A DNA stretch of 64,000 bases from Euzebyales bacterium (GCA_036374135.1 DASUUK010000024.1:81305-145304); one strand, 5' to 3'; counted from the stretch's first letter, positions 33,862-45,587 are shown. Numbers and translations: made by a program. The notes: generated from the sequence alone by a model not told the origin.

Positions 33862-35293
33862 GGTCGAGGTGCCCATCGTCCGATGTCGCGCGCTCGTGCA
33901 GCCTCGACGTCCGCTCCGCCAGGTCGGCGTCCTGGAACGACCACGCGAGCTCGCGCACCTGATCCAGGCGCTCGCGTGCCGCAGCGGGCGTCCTCTCATC
34001 GGCGCGGATGGGGCGCGCCGCGCCCCAGTCGACGTGCACCAGGCCCTCGCCGGTCACCACGAAGTTGGCCGCGTGCCAGTCCGGGTTGTCGATCCCCAGC
34101 TCCTCGCACGCCAGGTGGTGCACGAGCATCTGGTCGTAGCGGTCGGCCGTCAGCTCCGCCGGACGCTCGACCGCCAGCTCCGCCAGCGTCGGCCCCTGCT
34201 CGAACGGCTCGACGGTGAGCCCGAGCGCCGTCGAGAAGCGCACGTCGCGTCCGAATGCGGCATTGAGGCGTTCGACCGCAGTCGATCCGACCACCTGCGC
34301 GATGTCCGCCCGCGCCGTCACCATGCGGCCCTCGCCCGTCGCGCGCGGCCAGTTCTCCGGCGAGCCCTCGTGGGTGCGGACGCCCAGGTCGATCTCGTGC
34401 TCGGGTTCCGGTGCGGGCTGCTTGACGACGACGCCCAGGCCCTCGGCGAGCAGGATCGTGCTGCGGCGGTGCCGACCCATGATGTACTCGCCCTTGAGCA
34501 ACAGCTCGACGCCGAGCTCGTCGGCGTGACGACGCTGCAGGTCGCGTGCCGCGCGCTCGTCGGCCACGCGGTCCTCCGCGGCGGCGGACCGGCGCGACAG
34601 CTCCAGGCGATACAGCTGTTCGATCAGTTCGTCGTGGGCGAGCATGGGGTGCAGCGATCCGCCGAGGGGTCCGTCACCGCGCACCGCGGCCACGAGATCG
34701 TCGATCAGGCTGTCGCGCCCGTCCGCCCTGGCAGCGCGGAGCGCCCCTGCCGACGCGCGCAGCGTCGCCACGCCGTCGGGCAGCTCCTGCGCCAGCCGGC
34801 CGGAGACCAGGACGGGATCGACGAGCGCGGAAGCGATCGTGTCGCCGTAGTCGACCAGCGTCTCGCCGGCACGCAGGACGGGATCGTCGTCATGCCCGTC
34901 GCCGGCGATGCCCATCGCGTCGAACCACAGCGGGGCCCAGCCGCCCAGGTTCCGTTCGAGGAACCGATCGTCGTCATCGAGGAAGTCGCGCGGCACCAGC
35001 CGGTCGGTCCGACTGAAGCCGACGTGCGCCATGGCGTCGTCGGTCGCGAGCACGGTCCGCACCGCCACGTCAGGCTCGTCGTCGAGCGCCATGAGCTCGG
35101 CCAGCCATCCGGCGCGCACCGCGGCCGGCGGACGCTGCTCGATCACTGCGATCGGTGCGCCCCGGGCGGGCACCCGCCAGTCGCGGATGAACCCGCTGAC
35201 GTCCGGGCGGCTCAACGGCACCGCGACGAGTGCGAAGTGGAGGCGCGGCAGATCGGGTGTCGGAGATCTGTCGGTCATCTCACCACTGACCAT
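33827..35293 (-). CDS. kinase-like protein of unknown family
   Basis: 488 residues. The N-terminal 200 residues are acidic and unfamiliar, with many Trp and Asp. Residues about 250-470 look like a protein-kinase/APH fold: GEYIMGRHRRSTILL could be a nucleotide loop, VVVKQP supplies a Lys, NPDWHAANFVV near 404-414 resembles the catalytic loop with Asp, His and Asn, and GLVHVDWGAAR supplies the metal Asp. I recognise no named family. The ATG at 35293 has GGGAG 11 bases upstream; an ATG at 35278 is also possible. It converges on the NYN-APH gene, placing two kinase-fold proteins tail to tail. Confidence 0.75.
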   Translation of the reverse strand: MVSGEMTDRSPTPDLPRLHFALVAVPLSRPDVSGFIRDWRVPARGAPIAVIEQRPPAAVRAGWLAELMALDDEPDVAVRTVLATDDAMAHVGFSRTDRLVPRDFLDDDDRFLERNLGGWAPLWFDAMGIAGDGHDDDPVLRAGETLVDYGDTIASALVDPVLVSGRLAQELPDGVATLRASAGALRAARADGRDSLIDDLVAAVRGDGPLGGSLHPMLAHDELIEQLYRLELSRRSAAAEDRVADERAARDLQRRHADELGVELLLKGEYIMGRHRRSTILLAEGLGVVVKQPAPEPEHEIDLGVRTHEGSPENWPRATGEGRMVTARADIAQVVGSTAVERLNAAFGRDVRFSTALGLTVEPFEQGPTLAELAVERPAELTADRYDQMLVHHLACEELGIDNPDWHAANFVVTGEGLVHVDWGAARPIRADERTPAAARERLDQVRELAWSFQDADLAERTSRLHERATSDDGHLDRLRARARDLVG

Positions 35294-35357
35294 GCAGCGA
35301 AGGGCTCCCGGCCGTCAGGAGCGCAGCCGGCCGCGGCTGCGCGGTCACGCTACCCGC

Positions 35358-36524
35358 TCAGCGGCGCCCCATGCCGACGCCCTGCTGGCGCTGGTAGTGC
35401 TTGCCCTCGGTCTGCAACGACGGCGCGACCAGCACCTCGGCACGCTGGAACTCCTTGATGCTGGCATACCCGCACGTCGCCATCGACGTCCGCAGGGCGC
35501 CGAACAGGTTGAGCGTGCCGTCGTTCTGCACCGCCGGTCCCTCCAGGATCTCGCGGAGCGACCCGATCGCCCCCACCGCGACCCGCGCGCCACGCGGCAG
35601 GTCGGGGTGGAACGTCGCCATGCCCCAGTGGAAGCCGCGCCCGGGCGCCTCCGTCGCACGCGCCAGCGGCGAACCCAGCATCACGGCGTCGGCGCCGCAC
35701 GCAACCGCCTTCGCCACGTCACCGCCGGTGCGCATGCCGCCGTCCGCGATGATCTGGACGTAGCGGCCGGTCTCCTCGAGGTGCCGGACCCGCGCGCCGG
35801 CGGCGTCGGCGATCGCCGTCGCCTGCGGCACGCCGACGCCGAGCACACCGCGCGTCGTGCACGCGTTGCCGGGACCGACGCCGACGAGGATGCCCGCGGC
35901 ACCGGTGCGTGCCAGATGCAACGCGCTCGCATACGACGCGCACCCGCCCACGATCACCGGGATGTCGTACCGCGCGATGAACTCCTTGAGGTTCAGCGGC
36001 TCCTCGCGGCTCGACACGTGCTCGGCCGACACGACCGTGCCCTGGATGACCAGGATGTCCAGCCCCGCCGCCAGCGCGATGTCGTGGTACTGCTCCACAC
36101 GCTGCGGCGTCAGGGACGCCGCCGCGACGATCCCGCCTCCCTTGAGCTCACCGACCCGCTGACCGATCAGGTCGGCATCGATCGGCTGCTTGTAGATCTC
36201 CTGCATCCGCGCCGTCGCGACCGTCGTGTCGAGCTCGGCGATCTCCGCGAGCAACGGCTCGGGATCGGCGTACCGGGTCCACAGACCCTCGAGGTTGAGG
36301 ACGCCCAGGCCGCCGATGCGCCCCAGTTCGATGACGCTGCGCGGCGAGGACACCCCGTCCATCGCAGCGCCGAGCAGCGGGAGGGCGAACTCGTAGGCGT
36401 CGATCTGCCAGCTGACGTCCACATCGTGCGGGTCGCGGGTACGGCGCGACGGCACGATGGCGATGTCATCGAAGCCGTAGGCCTGCCGCCCGCTCTTGCC
36501 GATGCCGATCTCGATCTCGGCCAC
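35358..36524 (-). CDS. guaB3: GuaB3-family IMP dehydrogenase-related protein
   Basis: 388 residues, without the CBS pair of ordinary IMP dehydrogenase. Visible: QAYGFDDIAIVPS at the N-terminus, PLLGAAMDGVSSP, ILVGVGPGNACTTRGVLGVG with the active-site Cys, IIADGGMRTGGDVAKA and AVMLGSPLARATEAPG. The GTG at 36524 has AAGGA seven bases upstream. The group is typical of actinomycetes and cyanobacteria; members have been reported to oxidise IMP, but the actinobacterial role is less settled. It is divergent from a DUF5319 gene, a pairing I associate with actinomycete guaB regions. Confidence 0.9.
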   Translation of the reverse strand: MAEIEIGIGKSGRQAYGFDDIAIVPSRRTRDPHDVDVSWQIDAYEFALPLLGAAMDGVSSPRSVIELGRIGGLGVLNLEGLWTRYADPEPLLAEIAELDTTVATARMQEIYKQPIDADLIGQRVGELKGGGIVAAASLTPQRVEQYHDIALAAGLDILVIQGTVVSAEHVSSREEPLNLKEFIARYDIPVIVGGCASYASALHLARTGAAGILVGVGPGNACTTRGVLGVGVPQATAIADAAGARVRHLEETGRYVQIIADGGMRTGGDVAKAVACGADAVMLGSPLARATEAPGRGFHWGMATFHPDLPRGARVAVGAIGSLREILEGPAVQNDGTLNLFGALRTSMATCGYASIKEFQRAEVLVAPSLQTEGKHYQRQQGVGMGRR

Positions 36525-36669
36525 GCGCAGTTCCTTCGTGACGTTGGCGGTGCAGGTGTCCACAACCACAAGTACGGCGGTACCACCGGTGGCGGGGGAA
36601 CGTACGGTGGAGTGTAGCGTCTGGATGACCGCCACCTCTCACGCCGGCGACGAAGGAAACGGCCTCGCG

Positions 36670-37221
36670 ATGAGCGACGAGTACGACGACTACGAAGACG
36701 TGCCGCAACCCCGACTGGGACGTCAGGAGGCCGCGCTCATCAGGCGCGACCTGGACGATCTGGCCGCGTTCCGTCACACGTTCGAGCCCGAGGGGTTCAA
36801 GGGCGTGAGCCTGTTCTGCGTCGACTGCGCCGAGGAGCACTACTACGAGTGGCAGATGCTCGAGCACAACCTCGAGGAACTGCTCAAGTCGGGGGAGACG
36901 CCGGTCCATGAGCCCGCCTTCGATCCCAAGCCGGACGAGTACGTGAACTGGGAGTACGCACAGGGCTACCTCGACGGACTGGCCGATGGCGGGATGCCCG
37001 CGCTGCCGACACAGAAGACCGCCACCGGTGGATGCCCGTTCTGCGGCGCCCAACTCCCCGAGCAATCCGAGCACCTGGTGTTCTGCCCGCTGTGCGGCAC
37101 GCACCTGGGACCGGCGAGGATCGCGCGGGCGCTGCTCGACCGGGGGTGGTCGGTCGAGGACGTCAGCGACCTGCTGCGTGGTGCGCGCATCCCCCCGATG
37201 CAGGGCCTGGCCGAGGACTGA
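36670..37221 (+). CDS. DUF5319-type protein with C-terminal zinc ribbon
   Basis: 183 residues from ATG 36670 (GAAGGA upstream; ATG 36625 is an alternative). The first 110 residues resemble DUF5319: EAALIRRDLDDLAAFRHTFEPEGFKGV, CVDCAEEHYYEWQ with a Cys pair, HEPAFDPKPDEYVNWEYAQGY. After a Pro-rich linker comes a zinc ribbon, CPFCGAQLPEQ...FCPLCGTHLG, and a final helix with LLDRGWSVEDVSDLL. I do not know the ribbon from ordinary DUF5319 proteins. Possibly a regulatory or RNA-polymerase-related protein; the function is unknown. Confidence 0.8.
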   Translation: MSDEYDDYEDVPQPRLGRQEAALIRRDLDDLAAFRHTFEPEGFKGVSLFCVDCAEEHYYEWQMLEHNLEELLKSGETPVHEPAFDPKPDEYVNWEYAQGYLDGLADGGMPALPTQKTATGGCPFCGAQLPEQSEHLVFCPLCGTHLGPARIARALLDRGWSVEDVSDLLRGARIPPMQGLAED

Positions 37222-37233
37222 TCCGGCGCGGGT

Positions 37234-39039
37234 TCACGCCATCATCTGGACGAGGCCGACCGTCGTGGCCAGCACCAGGATCGTCAACGGAAATCCCAGG
37301 CGCGGGTAGTCGCCGAAGCGGTAGCCGCCGAGGCCGTAGACGATCGTGTTGGTCTGGTAGCCGATCGGTGTGAGGAACGATGCGCTGGCCGCCACCGCGA
37401 CCGCGATCGCGAACGCCCGCACGTCGGCACCGACGGCGCCCGCCGTGGTGACCGCGATGGGGAACATCAGCACCGCGGCCGCGTTGTTCGTGATCATCTC
37501 GGTCAGGACCACCGTGGCGATGACGATCCCGAGCAGCGCACCGACGGCACCGAACGGCGCGAACGCCGACAACAGCAGATCGGCGGCCGTCTGGGCCAGA
37601 CCGGTGCTCTCCATCGCCGCACCGAGCCCGAACGCGGCCCCGATGACCAGGATCACGTTCAGATCGACCGCCTCGCGCGCCTCGCGCAGCGTCATGATCG
37701 GACGGCCGTCGCCGAGCGGCCGTGGCCAGGGGGCCACGAGCGCCAGCACCGCCAGCAGCGCGGCGTTGAGGATGTCGACGACGCCGGACCCGGCGACCAC
37801 GACGAGCAGCGCGGTGATCGCCAACACACGCGGACCGTTGCGGGTCCGTGTGGGTGCGGTGCCGCCGAGGCGGGCGACCACGAGGAAATCTCCCGACTCC
37901 CGCCACTTCTGACGGAACTCCGTGTCGGCCAGCAGGAGCAGCGTGTCGCCTGCCCGCAACTGGAGGTCACCGAGCTTGGCGTCGACGCGTTGGCCGGCGC
38001 GGTGCACGGCCAGCACGGCCGCGTCGTAGCGACTGCGGAACCCGACCTCCTTCAGCGTCGAGCCGGCTAGCAGCGACTCGGGTCCGAGCACCACTTCGAA
38101 GAACGCCTGGCGGGTCTCGTCGATGCCGTACAAGTGGTGCTGCTCGGTCGAGGACAGGCCGCGGATGCGCTGCAGGTCGACGACCAGGTCGACGTTGCCC
38201 GCGAAGCTCAGCACGTCGCCCGCCTGGAGCACCTCACCCGGTCCCACGGGGGCGATGACGTGTCCGGTCCGCTCGATGCGGACGAGGAACACGCCCTGCA
38301 GGGCGCGCAGCCCGGCCTCCTCGACTGACAGCCCGACGAGGGGACCGTCGTCGGACACCTGCATGTCGACACTGAACTCGCGCACCTGCTCCTTGAGGTC
38401 GACGCGCTGCGCGTCGCGCGTCCGCAGCAACCAGGGCGCGGTCAGGATCATCAGCGCGAGGCCGCCGAGGGCGACGGGCAGCCCGACGGGGGTGATCTCG
38501 AACAGCCCGAGCGGTGCCAGGCCCCGCTGGACGAGCAGGCCCGAGACGACCAGGTTGGTCGACGTGCCGATCGACGTCACGACACCGCCGAGGATCGCGG
38601 CGAACGACAGCGGCATCAGCAGGGGCGACGCCGATCGTCCCCGTTGCTCGGCCCACGCGGCGACCTGGGGCGCCGTCATCGCGACGATCGGCGTGTTGTT
38701 GAGGAACGCCGACGCGCCGGCGACCGGCACCAGCAGCCGGGTGAGCACCGAACGCGTCGAGCGTTCCGACTCGCCCGACCCCAGCAACCGGGACAGGACG
38801 GGATCCAGCGCGCCGGTGATGTCGACCGCGCCGGCCAACACGTACAGGGCCGCGACCGTCAAGGGGGCGGGGTTGGCGAACCCGGCGAACGCGGTCTCGG
38901 CGTCGAGCACGCCGGTGAGGACGAGTGAGAACGCACCACCGAGCAGCACCACGGCGGGCGAGAGCTTGTCGCGCACCAGCAGCGCGAGGCTCACGGCGAC
39001 CACCGCGAGCGTCAACCATGCATCAACGGTCATAATCAT
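37234..39039 (-). CDS. SLC13/DASS-type transporter with two TrkA_C domains
   Basis: 601 residues. Five to six N-terminal helices including TSIGTSTNLVVSGLL are followed by a cytosolic block (about 220-385) with two RCK_C/TrkA_C-like units (GLSVEEAGLRALQGVFLVRI and STLKEVGFRSRYDAAVLAVHR). A second membrane half follows with SFLTPIGYQTNTIVYG. The two SxxxxxSTN/GYQTN-type loops mark the sodium/anion binding sites of citrate, dicarboxylate or sulfate carriers. The ATG at 39039 is 14 bases after the nucS stop. The ribosome site is weak; M3 (39033) is an alternative. Confidence 0.9.
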   Translation of the reverse strand: MIMTVDAWLTLAVVAVSLALLVRDKLSPAVVLLGGAFSLVLTGVLDAETAFAGFANPAPLTVAALYVLAGAVDITGALDPVLSRLLGSGESERSTRSVLTRLLVPVAGASAFLNNTPIVAMTAPQVAAWAEQRGRSASPLLMPLSFAAILGGVVTSIGTSTNLVVSGLLVQRGLAPLGLFEITPVGLPVALGGLALMILTAPWLLRTRDAQRVDLKEQVREFSVDMQVSDDGPLVGLSVEEAGLRALQGVFLVRIERTGHVIAPVGPGEVLQAGDVLSFAGNVDLVVDLQRIRGLSSTEQHHLYGIDETRQAFFEVVLGPESLLAGSTLKEVGFRSRYDAAVLAVHRAGQRVDAKLGDLQLRAGDTLLLLADTEFRQKWRESGDFLVVARLGGTAPTRTRNGPRVLAITALLVVVAGSGVVDILNAALLAVLALVAPWPRPLGDGRPIMTLREAREAVDLNVILVIGAAFGLGAAMESTGLAQTAADLLLSAFAPFGAVGALLGIVIATVVLTEMITNNAAAVLMFPIAVTTAGAVGADVRAFAIAVAVAASASFLTPIGYQTNTIVYGLGGYRFGDYPRLGFPLTILVLATTVGLVQMMA

Positions 39040-39053
39040 CGTGTCAGCGGCCG

Positions 39054-39713
39054 TCAGAACAGCCGCAACTCGTCGGACTGCCGGCCGCGCAGAAGGTCGT
39101 AGTCGACCTCGACCCAGGTGATCCCGCGCTCAGTGGCCAGCACGCGGGCCTGGGGTTTGACCCGCTGGGCAGCAAAGATACCGCTGACGGGACGCAGCAG
39201 CGGGTCACGGTTCAGTCGTTCGACGTAGCGACGTAACTGCTCGACCCCGTCGATCTCACCTCGGCGCTTGATCTCGACGGCGACGTACGCTCCGCGCTCG
39301 TCCCGACAGAGCAGATCGACCGGTCCGATGTCGGTCGGATACTCGCGCCGGACGAGCTGCAGGCCGTCGGCCAGCGTGTCCGGGTGGTCGGCCAGCAGCT
39401 CCTGCAGGTGCGCCTCGACGCCGTCCTTCGTCAGGCCCGGATCGTCACCGAACACGAAGCTCGTGTCCGAGATCATCTCCAGCAGGGTGATCTCGAGCCG
39501 CTCACCCCTGCCGTTGGTCACGACCCAGCGCTCCGGACCGTCGTCCAGGACGTTGGGCGCGTTCATCCAGTTCAGCGGCTTGTAGGCACCGCCGTCCGCG
39601 TGCACGGCGACACAGCCGTCCGCCTTGACCATCAACAGGCGGACGGCTTCGGGCAGGTGCGCCTCGAGGCGCCCTGCGTAGTCCACGGTGCAGCGCGCGA
39701 CCACCAGTCTCAT
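39054..39713 (-). CDS. nucS: endonuclease NucS (mismatch repair)
   Basis: 219 residues. NucS cuts both strands at mismatches and replaces MutS/MutL in actinomycetes. It starts [21 protein letters not shown] and continues with the OB-fold part [25 protein letters not shown]. The RecB-like nuclease core has [24 protein letters not shown] with Asp, Glu and Lys, and [13 protein letters not shown]. The C-terminus ends LRLF, fitting the sliding-clamp-binding tail. The ATG at 39713 matches the family start; a longer open frame to 39776 is not needed. Confidence 0.95.
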   Translation of the reverse strand: MRLVVARCTVDYAGRLEAHLPEAVRLLMVKADGCVAVHADGGAYKPLNWMNAPNVLDDGPERWVVTNGRGERLEITLLEMISDTSFVFGDDPGLTKDGVEAHLQELLADHPDTLADGLQLVRREYPTDIGPVDLLCRDERGAYVAVEIKRRGEIDGVEQLRRYVERLNRDPLLRPVSGIFAAQRVKPQARVLATERGITWVEVDYDLLRGRQSDELRLF

Positions 39714-40184
39714 GCGGTGGGGTCCGCCGCGTCGGCCGACATCATGGCGTGCCAGGCTAACGGCTGCGCGCCGCACGGCGCCGACCGGCCCAGCCCCTTC
39801 GGCCGGGTGCTGGACCGTCCCGACGCCTAGTCAGCCGACCCCACCGCCGGACATGCGAAGGGCCCGGCACTCTTGCCGTGCCGGGCCCGCACCCGGGCAA
39901 CTGGACGGAACATCGTGTGGCGGTGACTCTTGGCGTCACCCGCCAGTTCCGATCGTGCCCGACATTCGTGCGGTGTCCCCGTCGGCCATGCCGACGGCAC
40001 GCGAAGCATCGCATGTCGTCGTCACCGCCAGGTACCGCGGACCTGAACGTTGCGCCTCGAGGATGTGCCGGACGGTGTCGCATCCCGCTGCAGGTGGCAC
40101 GTGCCTCGAAAGGGGACGTGCCACCCTACCGCAACGTCATCACCGGCGCAGCGCCGGGTGACACCCCGGCGGCCGCGCCGCCGA
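39714..40184. terminator. spacer downstream of clpC with four inverted repeats
   Basis: No gene is supported in these 471 bases. Four stem-loops lie in 270 bases: GGGCCCGGCA/TGCCGGGCCC at 39860-39888 (loop 9), GGCGGTGAC/GTCACC(C)GCC at 39919-39944, CCGTCGGC-cat-GCCGACGG at 39979-39997, and GGTGGCACGT/ACGTGCCACC at 40093-40125 (loop 13). On the minus strand they follow clpC and precede nucS, so they may end or process the clpC transcript. None is followed by a T-run. Confidence 0.65.
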
Positions 40185-42704
<2,520 letters not shown>

Positions 42705-43036
42705 GATTGCCCCCTGGCCGGGTGCTCTGAGCGCATCGTAGCACCGGCCCTCCGAGCGCGCGGGGGGTCGGCGGCTGCTCCGACACCGTCGTGCGGGGTG
42801 TGGCTGGCACTGGGCTGACTCCTGTCGGCGTGGGTCGCACGCGCGCCGCCGTCGGGTGCGCGACGGTTCGTCGCGCGTCGACGACGCAGGTCAACGCTAG
42901 CCGCCGGTGTCCCCAGCGTCATCAGCTGCGCACGATCGCTGCAGCCGGCCCGCCCGATTCACGGCACGCCTGACCAGCAGGTTCCGCAGCATCGCCGTGC
43001 AGTCGCGGCCCGGGCGTCGGCGACCTGAGGGCAGCC
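42705..43036. promoter_or_regulatory. clpC upstream region
   Basis: 332 bases between lysS (ends 43037) and clpC. On the minus strand TACGAT (42740-42735) is a fair -10 element about 30 bases before the clpC ATG, but no good -35 is seen. A short CTGAGG/CCTCAG stem at 43025-43040 overlaps the lysS stop. No CtsR, HspR or HAIR-type repeat was found and no gene is supported. Confidence 0.35.
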
Positions 43037-44632
43037 TCAGCCCTCGTCCGGTGACGCCTCCCGCGGGTCGTCCGCGACCACGCCCACGGAGAGCTCGTCT
43101 TCTGTCTCGTGCGCGGGTTCGATCGGTCGGATGATCTCGGGCCGCAACGTCGGGAACAGGATGACGTCGCGGATCGTGGAGACATCGGCCAGGAGCATGA
43201 CCATGCGGTCGATGCCGATGCCGAGCCCGCCCATGGGCGGCATGCCAAACTCCATGGCCCGCAGGTAGTCCTCGTCGATCGGCATGGCCTCGTCGTCGCC
43301 CGCGGCGCGTGCGCGGGCCTGCGCCTCGAACCGGCGGCGCTGATCGTCGGGGTCCACCAGCTCGCTGAAGGCGTTGGCCATCTCGCGGCCGGCGACGATC
43401 AGCTCGAACCGCTCCGTCACCCGTGGATCATCGCGGTGGCGGCGCGCGAGCGGGGACACCTCGACCGGATAGTCGATCACGAACGTCGGCTCCCACAACG
43501 TCGGCTCGGCCAGCTGATCGCGCAGCTCCTCGATGACCTTGCCCGGTCCCCAGCGGTCGTCCGTCGTGACGCCGTGCTGGTCCGCGATCGCCCGGAGTTC
43601 GGCGATCGGCACGTCGTAATCGAGGTCGGGACGGTCCGTGGCCTCGCGGACGAGGTCCAGCACCGTGCGACGCGGCCAGTCGCCGCCCAGATCGAGCTTG
43701 CGACCTTCGTACGTCAGCGCCGTCGTGCCCACCGCATCGAGCGCGGCGCGCTGCAGAAGCTCCTGCGTCAGCTCCATGATGTCGTGGTAGTCCGCGTAGG
43801 CCTCGTAGCTCTCGAGCATCGTGAACTCGGGGTTGTGCCGTGTCGACAACCCTTCATTGCGGAACACCCGACCGATCTCGAACACGCGGGGCATGCCGCC
43901 GGCCACCAGCCGCTTGAGGAACAGCTCGGGGGCCACGCGCAGGTACAGATCGATGTCGAGGGCGTTGTGGTGCGTGACGAACGGCTTGGCCGTCGCGCCA
44001 CCGGGCTGGGTGTGCAGCAGTGGCGTCTCGACCTCGACGTAGCCGCGGTCGATGAGCTCGGTCCGCAGCGCGGCGATGGCCCGGCCGCGGACGTCGAACA
44101 CCCGCCGGGCGTCGGGGTTGACCGCCAGATCGACGTAGCGCTGACGGAAACGGGTCTCGGTGTCGCGCAGGCCGTGCCACTTGTCCGGCATCGGCCGCAG
44201 CGACTTGCTGATCAGCCCGACCTGCTCGGCCATCACCGACAGCTCACCACGTCGCGACCGCACGACTTCGCCGCGTGCGGTGATCCAGTCGCCGATGTCC
44301 AGATCGGCGACGCGTGCCATGCCGTCGTCGCCGAGTGCCTTGAGATTGCACATGACCTGCAGGTCGGCGTCGCCCTCCGCCAGCACCAGGAAGACGAGCC
44401 GCCCGTGACCGCGACGTGCGACCAGCCGTCCAGCCACCGCAACCCGCTCGTCCGAGCCCTCGCCCGGCTCGAGTTGGTCGTGCCAGCGACTGATCACGTC
44501 GTCCAGCGCGTGGTCGACCTGCACGTCGACGGGGTACGGGTCGTCGCCCCGCTCACGGAGCGCGCGCAGCTTCTCCCGCCGCTCCCCCATCAGGGAGTCG
44601 AGTCGGCTGCCGTGATCCTGGTCGTTGCTCAT
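43037..44632 (-). CDS. lysS: lysyl-tRNA synthetase, class II
   Basis: 531 residues. The N-terminal anticodon-binding OB fold is about 60-150, with VAGRLVARRGHGRLVFLVL. The class II core carries motif 1 (RTELIDRGYVEVETPLL), motif 2 (FEIGRVFRNEGLSTRHNPEF) and motif 3 (GLGIGIDRMVMLL). The ATG at 44632 has GGGAG 5-6 bases upstream; the open frame upstream to 44812 is non-family. The acidic C-terminus (about 25 residues after EIIRPIEPA) is slightly longer than usual. It is upstream of clpC on the same strand, an order common in high-GC Gram-positives. Confidence 0.96.
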   Translation of the reverse strand: MSNDQDHGSRLDSLMGERREKLRALRERGDDPYPVDVQVDHALDDVISRWHDQLEPGEGSDERVAVAGRLVARRGHGRLVFLVLAEGDADLQVMCNLKALGDDGMARVADLDIGDWITARGEVVRSRRGELSVMAEQVGLISKSLRPMPDKWHGLRDTETRFRQRYVDLAVNPDARRVFDVRGRAIAALRTELIDRGYVEVETPLLHTQPGGATAKPFVTHHNALDIDLYLRVAPELFLKRLVAGGMPRVFEIGRVFRNEGLSTRHNPEFTMLESYEAYADYHDIMELTQELLQRAALDAVGTTALTYEGRKLDLGGDWPRRTVLDLVREATDRPDLDYDVPIAELRAIADQHGVTTDDRWGPGKVIEELRDQLAEPTLWEPTFVIDYPVEVSPLARRHRDDPRVTERFELIVAGREMANAFSELVDPDDQRRRFEAQARARAAGDDEAMPIDEDYLRAMEFGMPPMGGLGIGIDRMVMLLADVSTIRDVILFPTLRPEIIRPIEPAHETEDELSVGVVADDPREASPDEG

Positions 44633-44810
44633 CGTCGCTCCCGTGCCCCACGACCCGCAGCGTCCACCGCGGGCGGGGCGCACTATCGTCGTGGTCCGCA
44701 CTGCGCGCGCCGCCGGCGGACAGCCTAGTGCGCCCGCGAGGGCGTACCCTGCCGCCGGCTGGGCCCCGGATCCTGCCACGGTGTCGGCGTGAACATGGAG
44801 GCATGACGGC

Positions 44811-45338
44811 ATGATGACGATGCCCGGACAGCTGTCGACCGATCGGCTCCTGCTGCGCCAGTTCCGGGAGGGCGACCTGGATGCCTTCGCCGCGATCCAG
44901 GCCGACCCCGGCGCGGCACGTCACATCGGAGATGGCCGGACCAACGACCGCGCCACGTCGTGGCGGCTGATCGCGATGTTCCTGGGACATTGGACCCTGC
45001 GCGGGCACGGCCAGTACGCGGTCGAGGACCGTGGCACCGGCGGGTTCCTCGGCCGGGTCGGCCTGTGGTACCCGGAGGGCTGGCCGGAGCTCGAGATCGG
45101 ATGGCTGATCGGGTCCGCGTCATGGGGCCGGGGGTACGCGACGGAGGCGGCGCGCGCCGTTGCAGCCGCCGCCTTCTCGGAGCTGGGCAGTGAACGCCTG
45201 ATCAGTCTGATCCGTCCGGCCAACGCCGCGTCGATCCGGGTGGCGATCAAGCTCGGCGCGGTGCGCACCGGGATCACCGAGCTCGACGGCGAGCGCACCG
45301 ATGTCTACACCTTGACGCCGGACGCGCTGACCGCCTGA
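44811..45338 (+). CDS. GNAT-family N-acetyltransferase (RimJ/RimL-like)
   Basis: 175 residues. LSTDRLLLRQFREGDLDAFAAI is the usual RimJ-type start, and EIGWLIGSASWGRGYATEAARAV carries the acetyl-CoA loop (GRGYATEA). LISLIRPANAASIRVAIKLGAVRTG is the C-terminal substrate-binding strand and helix. GGAGG lies 9 bases before the ATG. It is divergent from lysS. The target of acetylation cannot be told. Confidence 0.9.
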   Translation: MMTMPGQLSTDRLLLRQFREGDLDAFAAIQADPGAARHIGDGRTNDRATSWRLIAMFLGHWTLRGHGQYAVEDRGTGGFLGRVGLWYPEGWPELEIGWLIGSASWGRGYATEAARAVAAAAFSELGSERLISLIRPANAASIRVAIKLGAVRTGITELDGERTDVYTLTPDALTA

Positions 45339-45519
45339 CGCGACTGTCGGGGGGCTCGTCGGGCCGCGCCGATACGGGTGTCCGGACGCGCGGACGCGCC
45401 GAGGCGCCGCTGTTTGGGAGTGGGGGCGGCGGACGCGCGGACCCACGGGGTGTCCGTACGCGCGGACACGCCCCGCTGGTGGCGGGTACGCGTCCGCGCG
45501 GGCTGGCGCGTGCGACCTG

Positions 45520-45548
45520 CATGAATCGAACATACATTCGCATTCATG
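45520..45548. promoter_or_regulatory. imperfect palindrome containing a LexA-box-like core
   Basis: CATGAATCGAA pairs with TTCG-C-ATTCATG across a 6-base loop, with one bulged base. The centre, CGAACATACATTCG at 45527-45540, differs by one base from the actinobacterial and Bacillus LexA consensus CGAAC-N4-GTTCG. It is a likely operator; LexA itself is only a suggestion. Confidence 0.5.
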
Positions 45549-45587
45549 TGGAACACAAGTGCATCCCCATGCCTGTGGACATTGTTC

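Noticed and set aside
45527-45540. Calling this site a true LexA box and the OsmC gene SOS-regulated
   Set aside because: One mismatch to the consensus, position over 250 bases from the gene, and no lexA or SOS gene in the window.
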